Shown here: piece after piece, positions 7,050 to 13,700 of the stretch
Layout: every line of letters begins with the position of its first letter
Position numbering within the stretch: position 1 is the first letter of the stretch
Origin: Nitrospira sp. ST-bin4
Lineage (GTDB): Bacteria > Nitrospirota > Nitrospiria > Nitrospirales > Nitrospiraceae
Direction: 5' to 3'
NCBI GenBank assembly: GCA_002083565.1
Contig: MSXM01000072.1
Span: 1-24,901 of the forward strand
DNA: 24,901 bases
Program-made: the position numbers and the translations under genes
The notes under the pieces: generated by a model
What the model was told of the DNA's origin: nothing
Database searches by the model: none
The model's input: the letters and a program-made list of their open reading frames with translations, nothing else

Positions 7050-7067
7050 AAGTATAAGAAGTATAAG
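7050..7067 (+). repeat. Tandem 9-bp duplication ahead of atpB
   Basis: AAGTATAAG occurs twice without a gap (7050-7058 and 7059-7067), and the second copy runs into the AAGG that can serve as the atpB ribosome site, six bases from the ATG at 7074. A related TATAAGT lies just before the ATG at 6814. It may be a slippage-prone element in the translation initiation region or two overlapping weak -10 boxes. Confidence 0.6.
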
Positions 7068-7073
7068 GTCGCC

Positions 7074-7823
7074 ATGGAAGACAACCCGCTTCATCCGTTC
7101 GAACTGCATGACTGGATTCCCATTGCCCTCGGTGGGCTGGATATTTCCATCAATAAGGCCGTCGTGTTTATGTGGATCGCTGTGTCCATGGCGGCTGTGG
7201 TGATGATCATGGCAGGATCGTCACGCAAGCTGGTTCCCGGCAAGTTGCAGAACCTGGCTGAAATCATGGTCGATTTCATTCGCACGATGATCATGGAGAC
7301 GATGGGCAAAGAGGGGATGCGGTTTTTCCCTTTTATCGGGACCCTGTTTGTCTTCATTCTCTTCTGCAACCTTCTCGGAATGATTCCCGGAAGCTACACG
7401 GTTACGAGTCAGATTGCCGTGACCGCCGTGTTCGCATTCGTGGTGTATGGGATCAGCTTGGTGGTGGGCTTCATGTTGCATGGCGTGAAGTTTCTTGGCG
7501 TGCTGATCCCCCCAGGGACGCCGGGATGGCTGGTTCCGCTGATGATCCCGATCGAGATCATGAGTCAGTTGGCGAGGCCCATTTCGCTGGCCGTTCGATT
7601 ATTTGCCAATATGACGGCGGGCCATGTGTTGCTCGGTGTGCTGTTCGGCATGGCGATCAGCGGTGGACTGTTGATCGGATGGTTGCCTTTTGTCTTCACG
7701 GTGGGAATCAATGTCCTGGAAGTGGGCATTGCATTCATTCAAGCCTATATTTTTACCATGTTGAGTTGTGTCTATTTGGGAGACGCATTTCATTTGCATG
7801 GCCATGATGACCATGCGCATTGA
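7074..7823 (+). CDS. atpB: F0F1 ATP synthase subunit a
   Basis: Subunit a forms the proton half-channels facing the c-ring in the inner membrane. The 249 residues contain at least five hydrophobic helices, with GNLLGMIPG-type sequence at about 98-106 (CNLLGMIPG). The signature helix PIEIMSQLARPISLAVRLFA has the essential stator Arg at residue 175, followed by NMTAGHVLLG. The C-terminal helix FIQAYIFTMLSCVYLGDA completes the channel. The tail is unusually histidine-rich (HLHGHDDHAH). It is followed by a 175-bp gap before atpE, long for an F0 cluster. Confidence 0.95.
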   Translation: MEDNPLHPFELHDWIPIALGGLDISINKAVVFMWIAVSMAAVVMIMAGSSRKLVPGKLQNLAEIMVDFIRTMIMETMGKEGMRFFPFIGTLFVFILFCNLLGMIPGSYTVTSQIAVTAVFAFVVYGISLVVGFMLHGVKFLGVLIPPGTPGWLVPLMIPIEIMSQLARPISLAVRLFANMTAGHVLLGVLFGMAISGGLLIGWLPFVFTVGINVLEVGIAFIQAYIFTMLSCVYLGDAFHLHGHDDHAH

Positions 7824-7998
7824 CCGACTGTAGAAAGGGCTGTCAGGCAGGGTTCGTATTGCCTTCCACTTGTTGACGTATTACGCGGTATGCTTCAAGG
7901 CGTTCGTTCCTTGCAGCCTGCCGGAGGGACAGGTTGATCGGGCCTTGGGGTAAGCCTGGGATAGGCGTGAGTTTTTATTAAAGGAGGATAGACAAACA
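7824..7998 (+). promoter_or_regulatory. Long atpB-atpE leader with strong ribosome site
   Basis: This 175-bp non-coding stretch precedes the c-subunit gene. It ends in AAGGAGG (7981-7987), the strongest ribosome site of the cluster, 11 bases from the atpE ATG and inside an A/T-rich run. TTGACG at 7873-7878 resembles a -35 box but has no convincing -10 partner. The stretch may help raise c-subunit output above the other subunits, since many c copies are needed per complex; that is inference. Confidence 0.4.
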
Positions 7999-8232
7999 AT
8001 GGATTCAGCAGCAGCAGGGTTGATCGGGATGGGCTGTGCCGCAGCAGGGTTTGCCGGAGCCGGCGTCGGCATCGGGTATATCTTCGGGAAGATGATCGAA
8101 GTGGTCGCGCGCCAGCCGGAAGCCGAAGCTCGCGTCACAAAATATATGTGGATCGGGTTTGCGTTGGTGGAAGCCATTGCGCTGTATGGCCTGGTCATTG
8201 CCTTCATCATTATGGGCTTTCGGAAGGGGTAA
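7999..8232 (+). CDS. atpE: F0F1 ATP synthase subunit c
   Basis: The 77-residue proteolipid has two transmembrane hairpin helices, residues about 5-30 and 51-73. The first is glycine/alanine-rich (GAGVGIGYIFG), and the polar loop contains the conserved Arg-Gln-Pro (38-40). The ion-carrying acid is Glu58 in FALVEAIALYG. The residue after Glu58 is Ala rather than Ser/Thr, and no Gln is present at the matching site of helix 1, so the sodium-binding signature is missing and proton coupling is expected. Translation should be strong from AAGGAGG at 7981-7987. Confidence 0.95.
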   Translation: MDSAAAGLIGMGCAAAGFAGAGVGIGYIFGKMIEVVARQPEAEARVTKYMWIGFALVEAIALYGLVIAFIIMGFRKG

Positions 8233-8295
8233 GAGGGACCGGAGGGAGGCCCGACGCCTTCGTCTCCTGTCGTCCTTCTCTCCTGGGGAGTTGAC

Positions 8296-8802
8296 ATGCC
8301 GCAGTTCGAATCTCACTTTTTTTCTTCCCTGATTTTCTGGGAAGTGGTGTCGTTCGCGATTCTCTTTTTCGTGCTCTACAAGTTTGCGTTTCCCGGCATC
8401 TTAAGTATGCTGGAAGAACGGGAAAAGAAAATCAAGGACAGCCTTGACCAGGCAGAACATCACCGGTCTGAGGCTGAACGGAAATTCAAAGAATATGAGG
8501 CCAAGCTGAATTCCGCTGCGAAAGAGGCGGAAGGAATTCTGGCTGCTGCCAAGGAGCGGGCTCAACGGCTCATGGAAGAAAATGAGCAGCGGATGACGGT
8601 GGAAGCCGAACGGATCAAAGGCGATGCAACGCGTGAAATCGACCGTGAGCGCCGCAAGGCGATTCAGGACATTCGGGCTCAAACCACCGACTTAGCCCTG
8701 CTTGTTGCGGAGAAGGTTGTCCAGAGAAGTTTGAATGAAGAGGACAACAGGAAGTTCGCAGACGACGCACTCGAAGCGTTGTCTAAATCCTACCAGCAGT
8801 AA
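8296..8802 (+). CDS. atpF: F0F1 ATP synthase subunit b
   Basis: Subunit b is the peripheral stalk linking F0 to F1. The 168-residue protein has one N-terminal membrane helix (residues 9-32, SSLIFWEVVSFAILFFVLYK) and then a long charged coiled coil from about 38 to 150. The motif FPGILSMLEEREKKI at the membrane exit is typical of b. A GGGGAG ribosome site lies five bases before the ATG. Only one b gene is present, so a homodimeric stalk is expected. This is the last gene of the cluster: delta, alpha, gamma, beta and epsilon do not follow, and the next gene is convergent larE. Confidence 0.95.
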   Translation: MPQFESHFFSSLIFWEVVSFAILFFVLYKFAFPGILSMLEEREKKIKDSLDQAEHHRSEAERKFKEYEAKLNSAAKEAEGILAAAKERAQRLMEENEQRMTVEAERIKGDATREIDRERRKAIQDIRAQTTDLALLVAEKVVQRSLNEEDNRKFADDALEALSKSYQQ

Positions 8803-8819
8803 CGCGATGATCGGGTCGC

Positions 8820-8845
8820 GCGGGATCAACGAAGACTGATCCCGC
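8820..8845. terminator. Hairpin between convergent atpF and larE
   Basis: GCGGGATCA (8820-8828) and TGATCCCGC (8837-8845) form a perfect 9-bp stem with an 8-nt loop. It lies 17 bases past the atpF stop and covers the last codons and stop of larE, so it could end transcription from both sides. There is no T-run, so any termination would not be of the classic intrinsic kind; it could also act as a 3' stabiliser. Confidence 0.55.
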
Positions 8846-9635
8846 CCGGCCTGTATCCCTCCAAATCCACACAGACGAAGCGAAACCCGGATTTGCGGAG
8901 ACACGCACTGATATGTGCGCGCAAGTCCGGTTCATTCAGCCGGGCGAACTCATCCGGTCCGACCTCGATTCGCGCGACGTCTCCGTGCTCCCGCACACGC
9001 ACATGACGAAATCCTGCCGCCTGCAGGATATCTTCAGCCTCTTCCACGCGGCGGAGGCTTTCGATGGTGATCGGGGTGCCGCGCGGAATTCTCGATGAGA
9101 GACAGGCGGCTGCCGGTTTGTTCCAATTCGAGAGCCCGAATTCCTTCGCGAGAACACGGATGTCGGCTTTCGACAGCTCGGCTTCGACCAACGGGCTGCG
9201 CACTCCCCATTCCCGTGCTGCCTTGATGCCGGGCCTGTCATCGCCGAGGTCGTCCAAATTCGTTCCATCCACCACATGAGTGCCGCCGCTGGATTGCCGT
9301 ATCGTTTCGAGAAGTTGATACAAATCAGTCTTGCAGTGAAAGCAGCGGGCCGCATCGTTTCTGACGAATTCGGGAATCTCAAGCTGATCCGTCCGTACAA
9401 TATCGTGGCGCGCTCCGATTTCCTGGGCGACGCGTGTGGCAATTTCCAGTTCGATCGACGGAAACGTCGGAGAGACAGCCGTGACGCCGACAGCGTGCTC
9501 ACGGAGCTGCTCATGTGCCACCTTCAGGACGAAGGTACTGTCGATGCCTCCGGAATAGGCAACGAGGACGGAGCCCATCTCGGAGAGCAGGGCGCGGAGG
9601 TGATCGAGTTTGTGTTGGAGCAGCGCGGTTGGCAT
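8826..9635 (-). CDS. larE: ATP-dependent sacrificial sulfur transferase, LarE family
   Basis: LarE adenylates and sulfurates the pyridinium carboxylates of the nickel-pincer cofactor (with LarB and LarC) used by lactate racemase and relatives. Counting from the ATG at 9635 (269 aa), the PP-loop SGGIDST is at 28-34. A CxxC pair (Cys98, Cys101 in ARCFHCKTDLY) and Cys178 in AAACLSSRIPRG are present. The last corresponds to the sulfur-donating Cys region of Lactobacillus LarE. Together the three Cys match the LarE class reported to hold an iron-sulfur cluster; assignment to that class is inference. GTNLDDLGDDRPG is also typical. Upstream starts to 9755 would overlap the M16 gene and lack family similarity. 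It follows the M16 gene by 28 bases. No larB or larC is nearby. Confidence 0.85.
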   Translation of the reverse strand: MPTALLQHKLDHLRALLSEMGSVLVAYSGGIDSTFVLKVAHEQLREHAVGVTAVSPTFPSIELEIATRVAQEIGARHDIVRTDQLEIPEFVRNDAARCFHCKTDLYQLLETIRQSSGGTHVVDGTNLDDLGDDRPGIKAAREWGVRSPLVEAELSKADIRVLAKEFGLSNWNKPAAACLSSRIPRGTPITIESLRRVEEAEDILQAAGFRHVRVREHGDVARIEVGPDEFARLNEPDLRAHISACLRKSGFRFVCVDLEGYRPGGISLR

Positions 9636-9663
9636 GGCAGTAGGCGTCTCGTAGATGCGCGTA

Positions 9664-11061
9664 TTAGTGACGAATCTTTGCTTTTGCGATGTTGCCGACG
9701 ACGACGAGGGCGTAATGTTGCGGGTTAAGATACTGTTTGGCGACCCGCTGCACATCTTCCTTCGTGACCCGTTCGATCCATTTGGGATACTGGACGAAGT
9801 AGTCGAATCCCAATCCGAAAAACTCCACTTGCGCCAACACCTTCGCCAGTTTGGCGGTCGAGTCCAACCGTAACGGAAAGCTGCCCATCAAGAACGATTT
9901 GGCTTCGGCCAGCTCCTGGTCGGTGACCGGAGCCTCGCGGATGGCCTTCATTTCAGCCAGCACGCCGCTGATCGCTTGGTTGGTGGTTTCCGTCTTTGTC
10001 TGGAGATTTACCCAGAACGAGCCCGGCATGGCGCGTGCCTCGTAATGGCTCATGATGCCGTAGGCGAGTCCCTGTTTGTCTCGGATGGAGTCCATCAAGC
10101 GCGACGAAAATCCGCCGGCGCCGAGGATATGATTCATGACGGTCACGGCGTAAAAGTCCGGGTTTGTCCGGCTGATGCCGCTATGGCCCAGTACGATGGT
10201 GGATTGGGTCAGGTCTTTTTCGATGAATTGCACGGCTTTCTTGCCGATGGCAGCGGGTTTCTTGACCGTCCTGGCCGGCGCCGGGCCCTTCTTCCAGGCC
10301 CCGAAATGCGTTTGGACCAAGACCGTGGCGTGCTCCACCGTAATATCGCCGACGATGGCGAAAATGACCTGGTTCGGCAGGTACTCCTTCGCGTAGAAGG
10401 CTTGGACGTCGCCCAATGTGAGTTTATTCAGGGCTTCTTCGGTCCCATTCGCCGGCCACCGATAGGGGTGGTTGTGGAAGACCAATTGGTTGAACGCTTT
10501 CATGGCCACATGGCCGGGGTCGTCGTTGTCGCTGATGATTTCTCCAAGAATCTGCGACCGCACCCGATCGAATTCCTGCGGGGGGAATGCCGGGCGCATG
10601 AGGATATCCGCCAGCAGCGTGAAGCCGAGCTCGACGTCCTTCTTGAGCACTCGCGCCGCTGCAGTGGTGTAGTCTTCGTGCGCGGTGACTTCCAGTGCGC
10701 CGCCGACAAAGTCGATCTGTTCAGCCAATTGTTTCGATGATCTGGTCGTCGTGCCTTCTTCCAGGAGGCTGGCCGTCAGATTTGCCAGGCCGGCCTTTTC
10801 CGGCGGATCGTACGCCGAGCCGGTCCTGATGAGCGCATGGATTTCGACGATGGGCAGAAAGTGTTGCTCGACCACCAGCACGGTTATCCCATTGGGTGTC
10901 GTGATTTTAACCGGAGAGATATCGGCGGCAAATCCCGGCTCTGAAAACCCGGTCATTGCGGTGAGAACTCCCCATACGACCAAGGCCGCACCGGCGCGTA
11001 AGGACCGCAAGGGGCCATGGCGTGAATGCCGATGGGTGATGTCTGTGATTCTGCGAAGCAT
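9664..11061 (-). CDS. M16 peptidase-family protein lacking the zinc motif
   Basis: The 465-residue protein has an N-terminal signal region (hydrophobic residues about 22-46, ending GFAADI) and two M16 half-domains. At the place of the HxxEH zinc site it has AGLANLTASLLEEGT, so no zinc ligands are visible and it should be catalytically inactive. The second half contains LGHSGISRTNPDFYAVTVMN and GGFSSRLMDSIRDKQGLAYG, the substrate-cleft R/Y-type motif of the family. It lies 10 bases after an M16 gene that keeps the zinc motif; such active/inactive pairs are known to form heterodimers, as in mitochondrial processing peptidase and bacterial M16B pairs. It is probably periplasmic. The substrate is unknown. 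Confidence 0.9.
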   Translation of the reverse strand: MLRRITDITHRHSRHGPLRSLRAGAALVVWGVLTAMTGFSEPGFAADISPVKITTPNGITVLVVEQHFLPIVEIHALIRTGSAYDPPEKAGLANLTASLLEEGTTTRSSKQLAEQIDFVGGALEVTAHEDYTTAAARVLKKDVELGFTLLADILMRPAFPPQEFDRVRSQILGEIISDNDDPGHVAMKAFNQLVFHNHPYRWPANGTEEALNKLTLGDVQAFYAKEYLPNQVIFAIVGDITVEHATVLVQTHFGAWKKGPAPARTVKKPAAIGKKAVQFIEKDLTQSTIVLGHSGISRTNPDFYAVTVMNHILGAGGFSSRLMDSIRDKQGLAYGIMSHYEARAMPGSFWVNLQTKTETTNQAISGVLAEMKAIREAPVTDQELAEAKSFLMGSFPLRLDSTAKLAKVLAQVEFFGLGFDYFVQYPKWIERVTKEDVQRVAKQYLNPQHYALVVVGNIAKAKIRH

Positions 11062-11071
11062 GGTTGGTGCG

Positions 11072-12451
11072 CTATGGCTTTCCCTGTTGCAGTGACGGAA
11101 GAGATGCTTCCTGCTCCTTGGGAGGCAGAGGGATGAGAATCCCCACCGTTCGGTTGTCCTGGGTTAAGTATTGCCTGGCGACGCGTTGAATGTCTTTGGC
11201 AGTGACGGTCCGCAGGCGTTCCAGAAATTGATCTGCCCGCTGCCAGCCCGCGCCGATGGATTCCAATTGTCCAAGCAACATGGCATGGCGAAAATTTGAA
11301 TCCTGCTCGAAAATGCGGGAGGCTTCCACCTGATTTTTGGCCCGCTGGAGTTCCAGGTCGGACAGCAGTTCATGGTGGAGCTTGGCGATCTCGCGATGCA
11401 GTGCGTCTTCCACCGCCTCAACCTTCGCGCCTGGGCTGACGAGGGAGTAGAAATAAAACAAACCGGAATCTGTTTGCAGCAGGCTGTATTCCGCGCCGAC
11501 CGACAGGGAGTTTTTCTGGTCATGGACCAGGCTCTGATAGAGTCGGGAGCTTTTCCCGTCAGACAGAATCGATTCGAGGAGGCTAAGGGCATAGGCATCG
11601 TCGCTCGAATAATTGGGGACGCGGAATCCCATCATGACAGAGGGAACCTGGGCTTCTCGTTTCAGAACGATACGTCGCTCGCCCCGTTGATCCGGCTCTG
11701 CCGACATGGTCTGTTTGGGCGAAGGCCCTTTGGGAATCGGCTCGAAGAGGTGTTTGATCGTCGGGAGTAGCGCGTCTGCTTTGATGTCCCCCACGACGAC
11801 CAGGGTGGCATTATTGGGAGAATAAAACGTGTCGTAGTGGCGCTGCAAATCGTCAAGCGACATCGCATCGAGATCGGCAAACCAGCCGATGACCGGCCAA
11901 TGATAGGGATGGCTGAGGAACGTTTGAGCAAACAAGGCCTCGACCAGCGCGCCTTGCGGATCGTCCTCGCTTCTCAAGCGCCGCTCTTCTTTGACAACCT
12001 CGCGTTCAGTCGTAAACTCGTTGTTGTCGAGAATCAGACCCTGCATGCGGTCCGCCTCAAGTTCCAGAGCCAGTTCGACGCGGTCGGCCGCGAGGTTTTC
12101 AAAATAAGCGGTGAAGTCTTGTCCGGTAAACGCGTTGTCGATCCCGCCGTTCTTGCGGATGATGCGGGAAAATGCGCCCTTGGGATACTTCGCCGTGCCT
12201 TTGAACATCATGTGTTCCAGCATGTGGGAGAGCCCGGCACGGCCCATCAATTCATTTCTGGAGCCGACCCTGTACCATACCTGCACTGTCGCCACCGGGG
12301 CCTTCGGAACCTCGACCAGCAGCACTTTCATGCCGTTGGACAGCACATGTTCAAGGGGCTCCAGGGCCATTGACGGGGCAGCGTCAGTGAACGCAAGCAG
12401 CGTTGCAAGGAGGCACGTCGTCGAATAGTGATGGAGAGCCGACCGCTTCAT
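11072..12451 (-). CDS. Zinc metallopeptidase, M16 family, catalytic partner
   Basis: The 459-residue protein starts with a signal peptide (residues about 10-29, ending PSMA) and carries the inverted zinc motif H76-x-x-E79-H80 in GLSHMLEHMMFKGT. The third ligand lies in EREVVKEERRLR (Glu155/156), at the usual spacing. The C-terminal half has MGFRVPNYSSDDAYALSLL and DGKSSRLYQSLV, the domain that closes over the peptide. It should act in the periplasm with the downstream inactive homologue to degrade or process peptides. It starts 25 bases after the rlmN stop in the same direction, so the group rlmN, M16, M16, larE may be one transcript. No function tied to rlmN is apparent. Confidence 0.92.
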   Translation of the reverse strand: MKRSALHHYSTTCLLATLLAFTDAAPSMALEPLEHVLSNGMKVLLVEVPKAPVATVQVWYRVGSRNELMGRAGLSHMLEHMMFKGTAKYPKGAFSRIIRKNGGIDNAFTGQDFTAYFENLAADRVELALELEADRMQGLILDNNEFTTEREVVKEERRLRSEDDPQGALVEALFAQTFLSHPYHWPVIGWFADLDAMSLDDLQRHYDTFYSPNNATLVVVGDIKADALLPTIKHLFEPIPKGPSPKQTMSAEPDQRGERRIVLKREAQVPSVMMGFRVPNYSSDDAYALSLLESILSDGKSSRLYQSLVHDQKNSLSVGAEYSLLQTDSGLFYFYSLVSPGAKVEAVEDALHREIAKLHHELLSDLELQRAKNQVEASRIFEQDSNFRHAMLLGQLESIGAGWQRADQFLERLRTVTAKDIQRVARQYLTQDNRTVGILIPLPPKEQEASLPSLQQGKP

Positions 12452-12476
12452 GATGAGATCAACAACACCCGGTATG

Positions 12477-13562
12477 CTAACAACGGGATTCGATAGGTGT
12501 CAAGGTAACTGATTCCCGGTCGGCGGGAAGATCTCCGAGTTGTCCGCATGCACCGAGTACGTCGCGTCCCCTGCTTTTACGGACGAATACGTCGATCCCG
12601 GCCTGGCGGAGCGTGGCTTGAAATCGGAGCACGTCGCGATCCGGCGGGCGATGGAAACGACTCCCCGGAAATTCGTTGAACGGGATCAGATTCACTTTGC
12701 ACTTCATGCCTCGAAGCAGAGTCGTCAAACGCTGGGCGTCCATAGGCCGATCATTGACATTCGCCAGCAGGACATACTCAAAGGTCAGCCGCCGGGTCGG
12801 CGCCAGAGGATACCGGCGACAGGCCGCCAGTAATGACTTAAGTGAGGCGATTTCGCTGGCGGCGGGCATGAGCTCCCGGCGCAGTTCTTCCGTGGTGGCA
12901 TTGAGGGAGATAGCCAGATTGACGCCGAGGGCCGCGACTCGTTTCAAGCGGGACGCGAGGCCTGCCGTCGATACGACGATCCGTCTGGGCGACCATGCGA
13001 GGCCCCACGACGTATCCGTCAAGCAGGTAATGGCTGCTTCCAGCGCATCCACATTGGACAAGGGCTCTCCCATTCCCATGAAGACCAGGTTGGTGATTCG
13101 CTCGCCGGCTTTGAGCCGGTCCTGGGCGGTCAAGACTTGGTCGACGATTTCATGGGCTTTGAGATTGCGCTTGAGACCCATGGTACCGGTCAGGCAGAAG
13201 CCGCAGTCCAACATGCAGCCGACTTGGGTGGAGACACACAGTGTCAGCCGATCGTCGTCGGGGATGAGTACGGCTTCGATCATCAATCCGTCGTCGAGCG
13301 TCAGCAGCAGTTTTCTCGTGCCGTCTTGAGACGGCAACACGGTACAGTGGGACGCGCGCCCGACGATCGCGATCTCGGCCAATGCCGATCGATCGCGGGA
13401 AGGCAGGTCGGTCAGCTGGGCGATGGCGCGTGCACGCCGGCGATACAGCCAGCGGAGGATTTGTCCGGCCCGATAATTCGGCCAGCCCCGTGCGCGGACG
13501 AACTTCACCATCTGCGGTTCGGTGAGGGCCAATAAGTTGGTTGGAACGGGCAGTGTCGGCAT
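12477..13562 (-). CDS. rlmN: 23S rRNA A2503 / tRNA A37 C2-methyltransferase RlmN
   Basis: RlmN is a radical-SAM enzyme that methylates C2 of A2503 in 23S rRNA and A37 in some tRNAs, affecting peptidyl-transfer and proofreading. In the 361-residue product the CxxxCxxC cluster motif is Cys116, Cys120 and Cys123 (CMLDCGFCLTG). The SAM-binding FMGMGEPLSN follows, and the C-terminal methyl-carrying Cys is in DVLGACGQL (about residue 339). The N-terminal helix-hairpin region (GQILRWLYRR) binds RNA. I start at ATG 13562: GGAAGG lies six bases upstream, better placed than for the TTG at 13565. Cfr-type resistance enzymes share the fold, but the RlmN-like N-terminus and housekeeping setting favour RlmN. 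Confidence 0.93.
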   Translation of the reverse strand: MPTLPVPTNLLALTEPQMVKFVRARGWPNYRAGQILRWLYRRRARAIAQLTDLPSRDRSALAEIAIVGRASHCTVLPSQDGTRKLLLTLDDGLMIEAVLIPDDDRLTLCVSTQVGCMLDCGFCLTGTMGLKRNLKAHEIVDQVLTAQDRLKAGERITNLVFMGMGEPLSNVDALEAAITCLTDTSWGLAWSPRRIVVSTAGLASRLKRVAALGVNLAISLNATTEELRRELMPAASEIASLKSLLAACRRYPLAPTRRLTFEYVLLANVNDRPMDAQRLTTLLRGMKCKVNLIPFNEFPGSRFHRPPDRDVLRFQATLRQAGIDVFVRKSRGRDVLGACGQLGDLPADRESVTLTPIESRC

Positions 13563-13686
13563 CAAGAGCCTTCCCGATCTCGTTGTGTGACGAAGAGCCT
13601 ACCATAAGTGAGAATGAACCGACACCATGAGGAGCGCCGAGTTATGAGGCGGTTGCAAAACTTCTTCCATTGCGGCTCATGCTGTA

Positions 13687-13692
13687 TATAAT
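13687..13692 (+). promoter_or_regulatory. Consensus -10 box just ahead of slt
   Basis: A perfect TATAAT lies eight bases before the slt ATG at 13701, so transcription should begin about one or two bases before the start codon. The -35 is unclear: TTGCAA at 13653-13658 is too far away and TTCTTC at 13662-13667 is a poor match. No ribosome site precedes the ATG, in keeping with a leaderless or near-leaderless mRNA. Confidence 0.5.
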
Positions 13693-13700
13693 GAACGGCG

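Noticed and set aside
9636..9755. 40-residue N-terminal extension of LarE
   Set aside because: It would lie inside the 3' end of the upstream M16 gene and does not resemble LarE; ATG 9635 gives the normal length.
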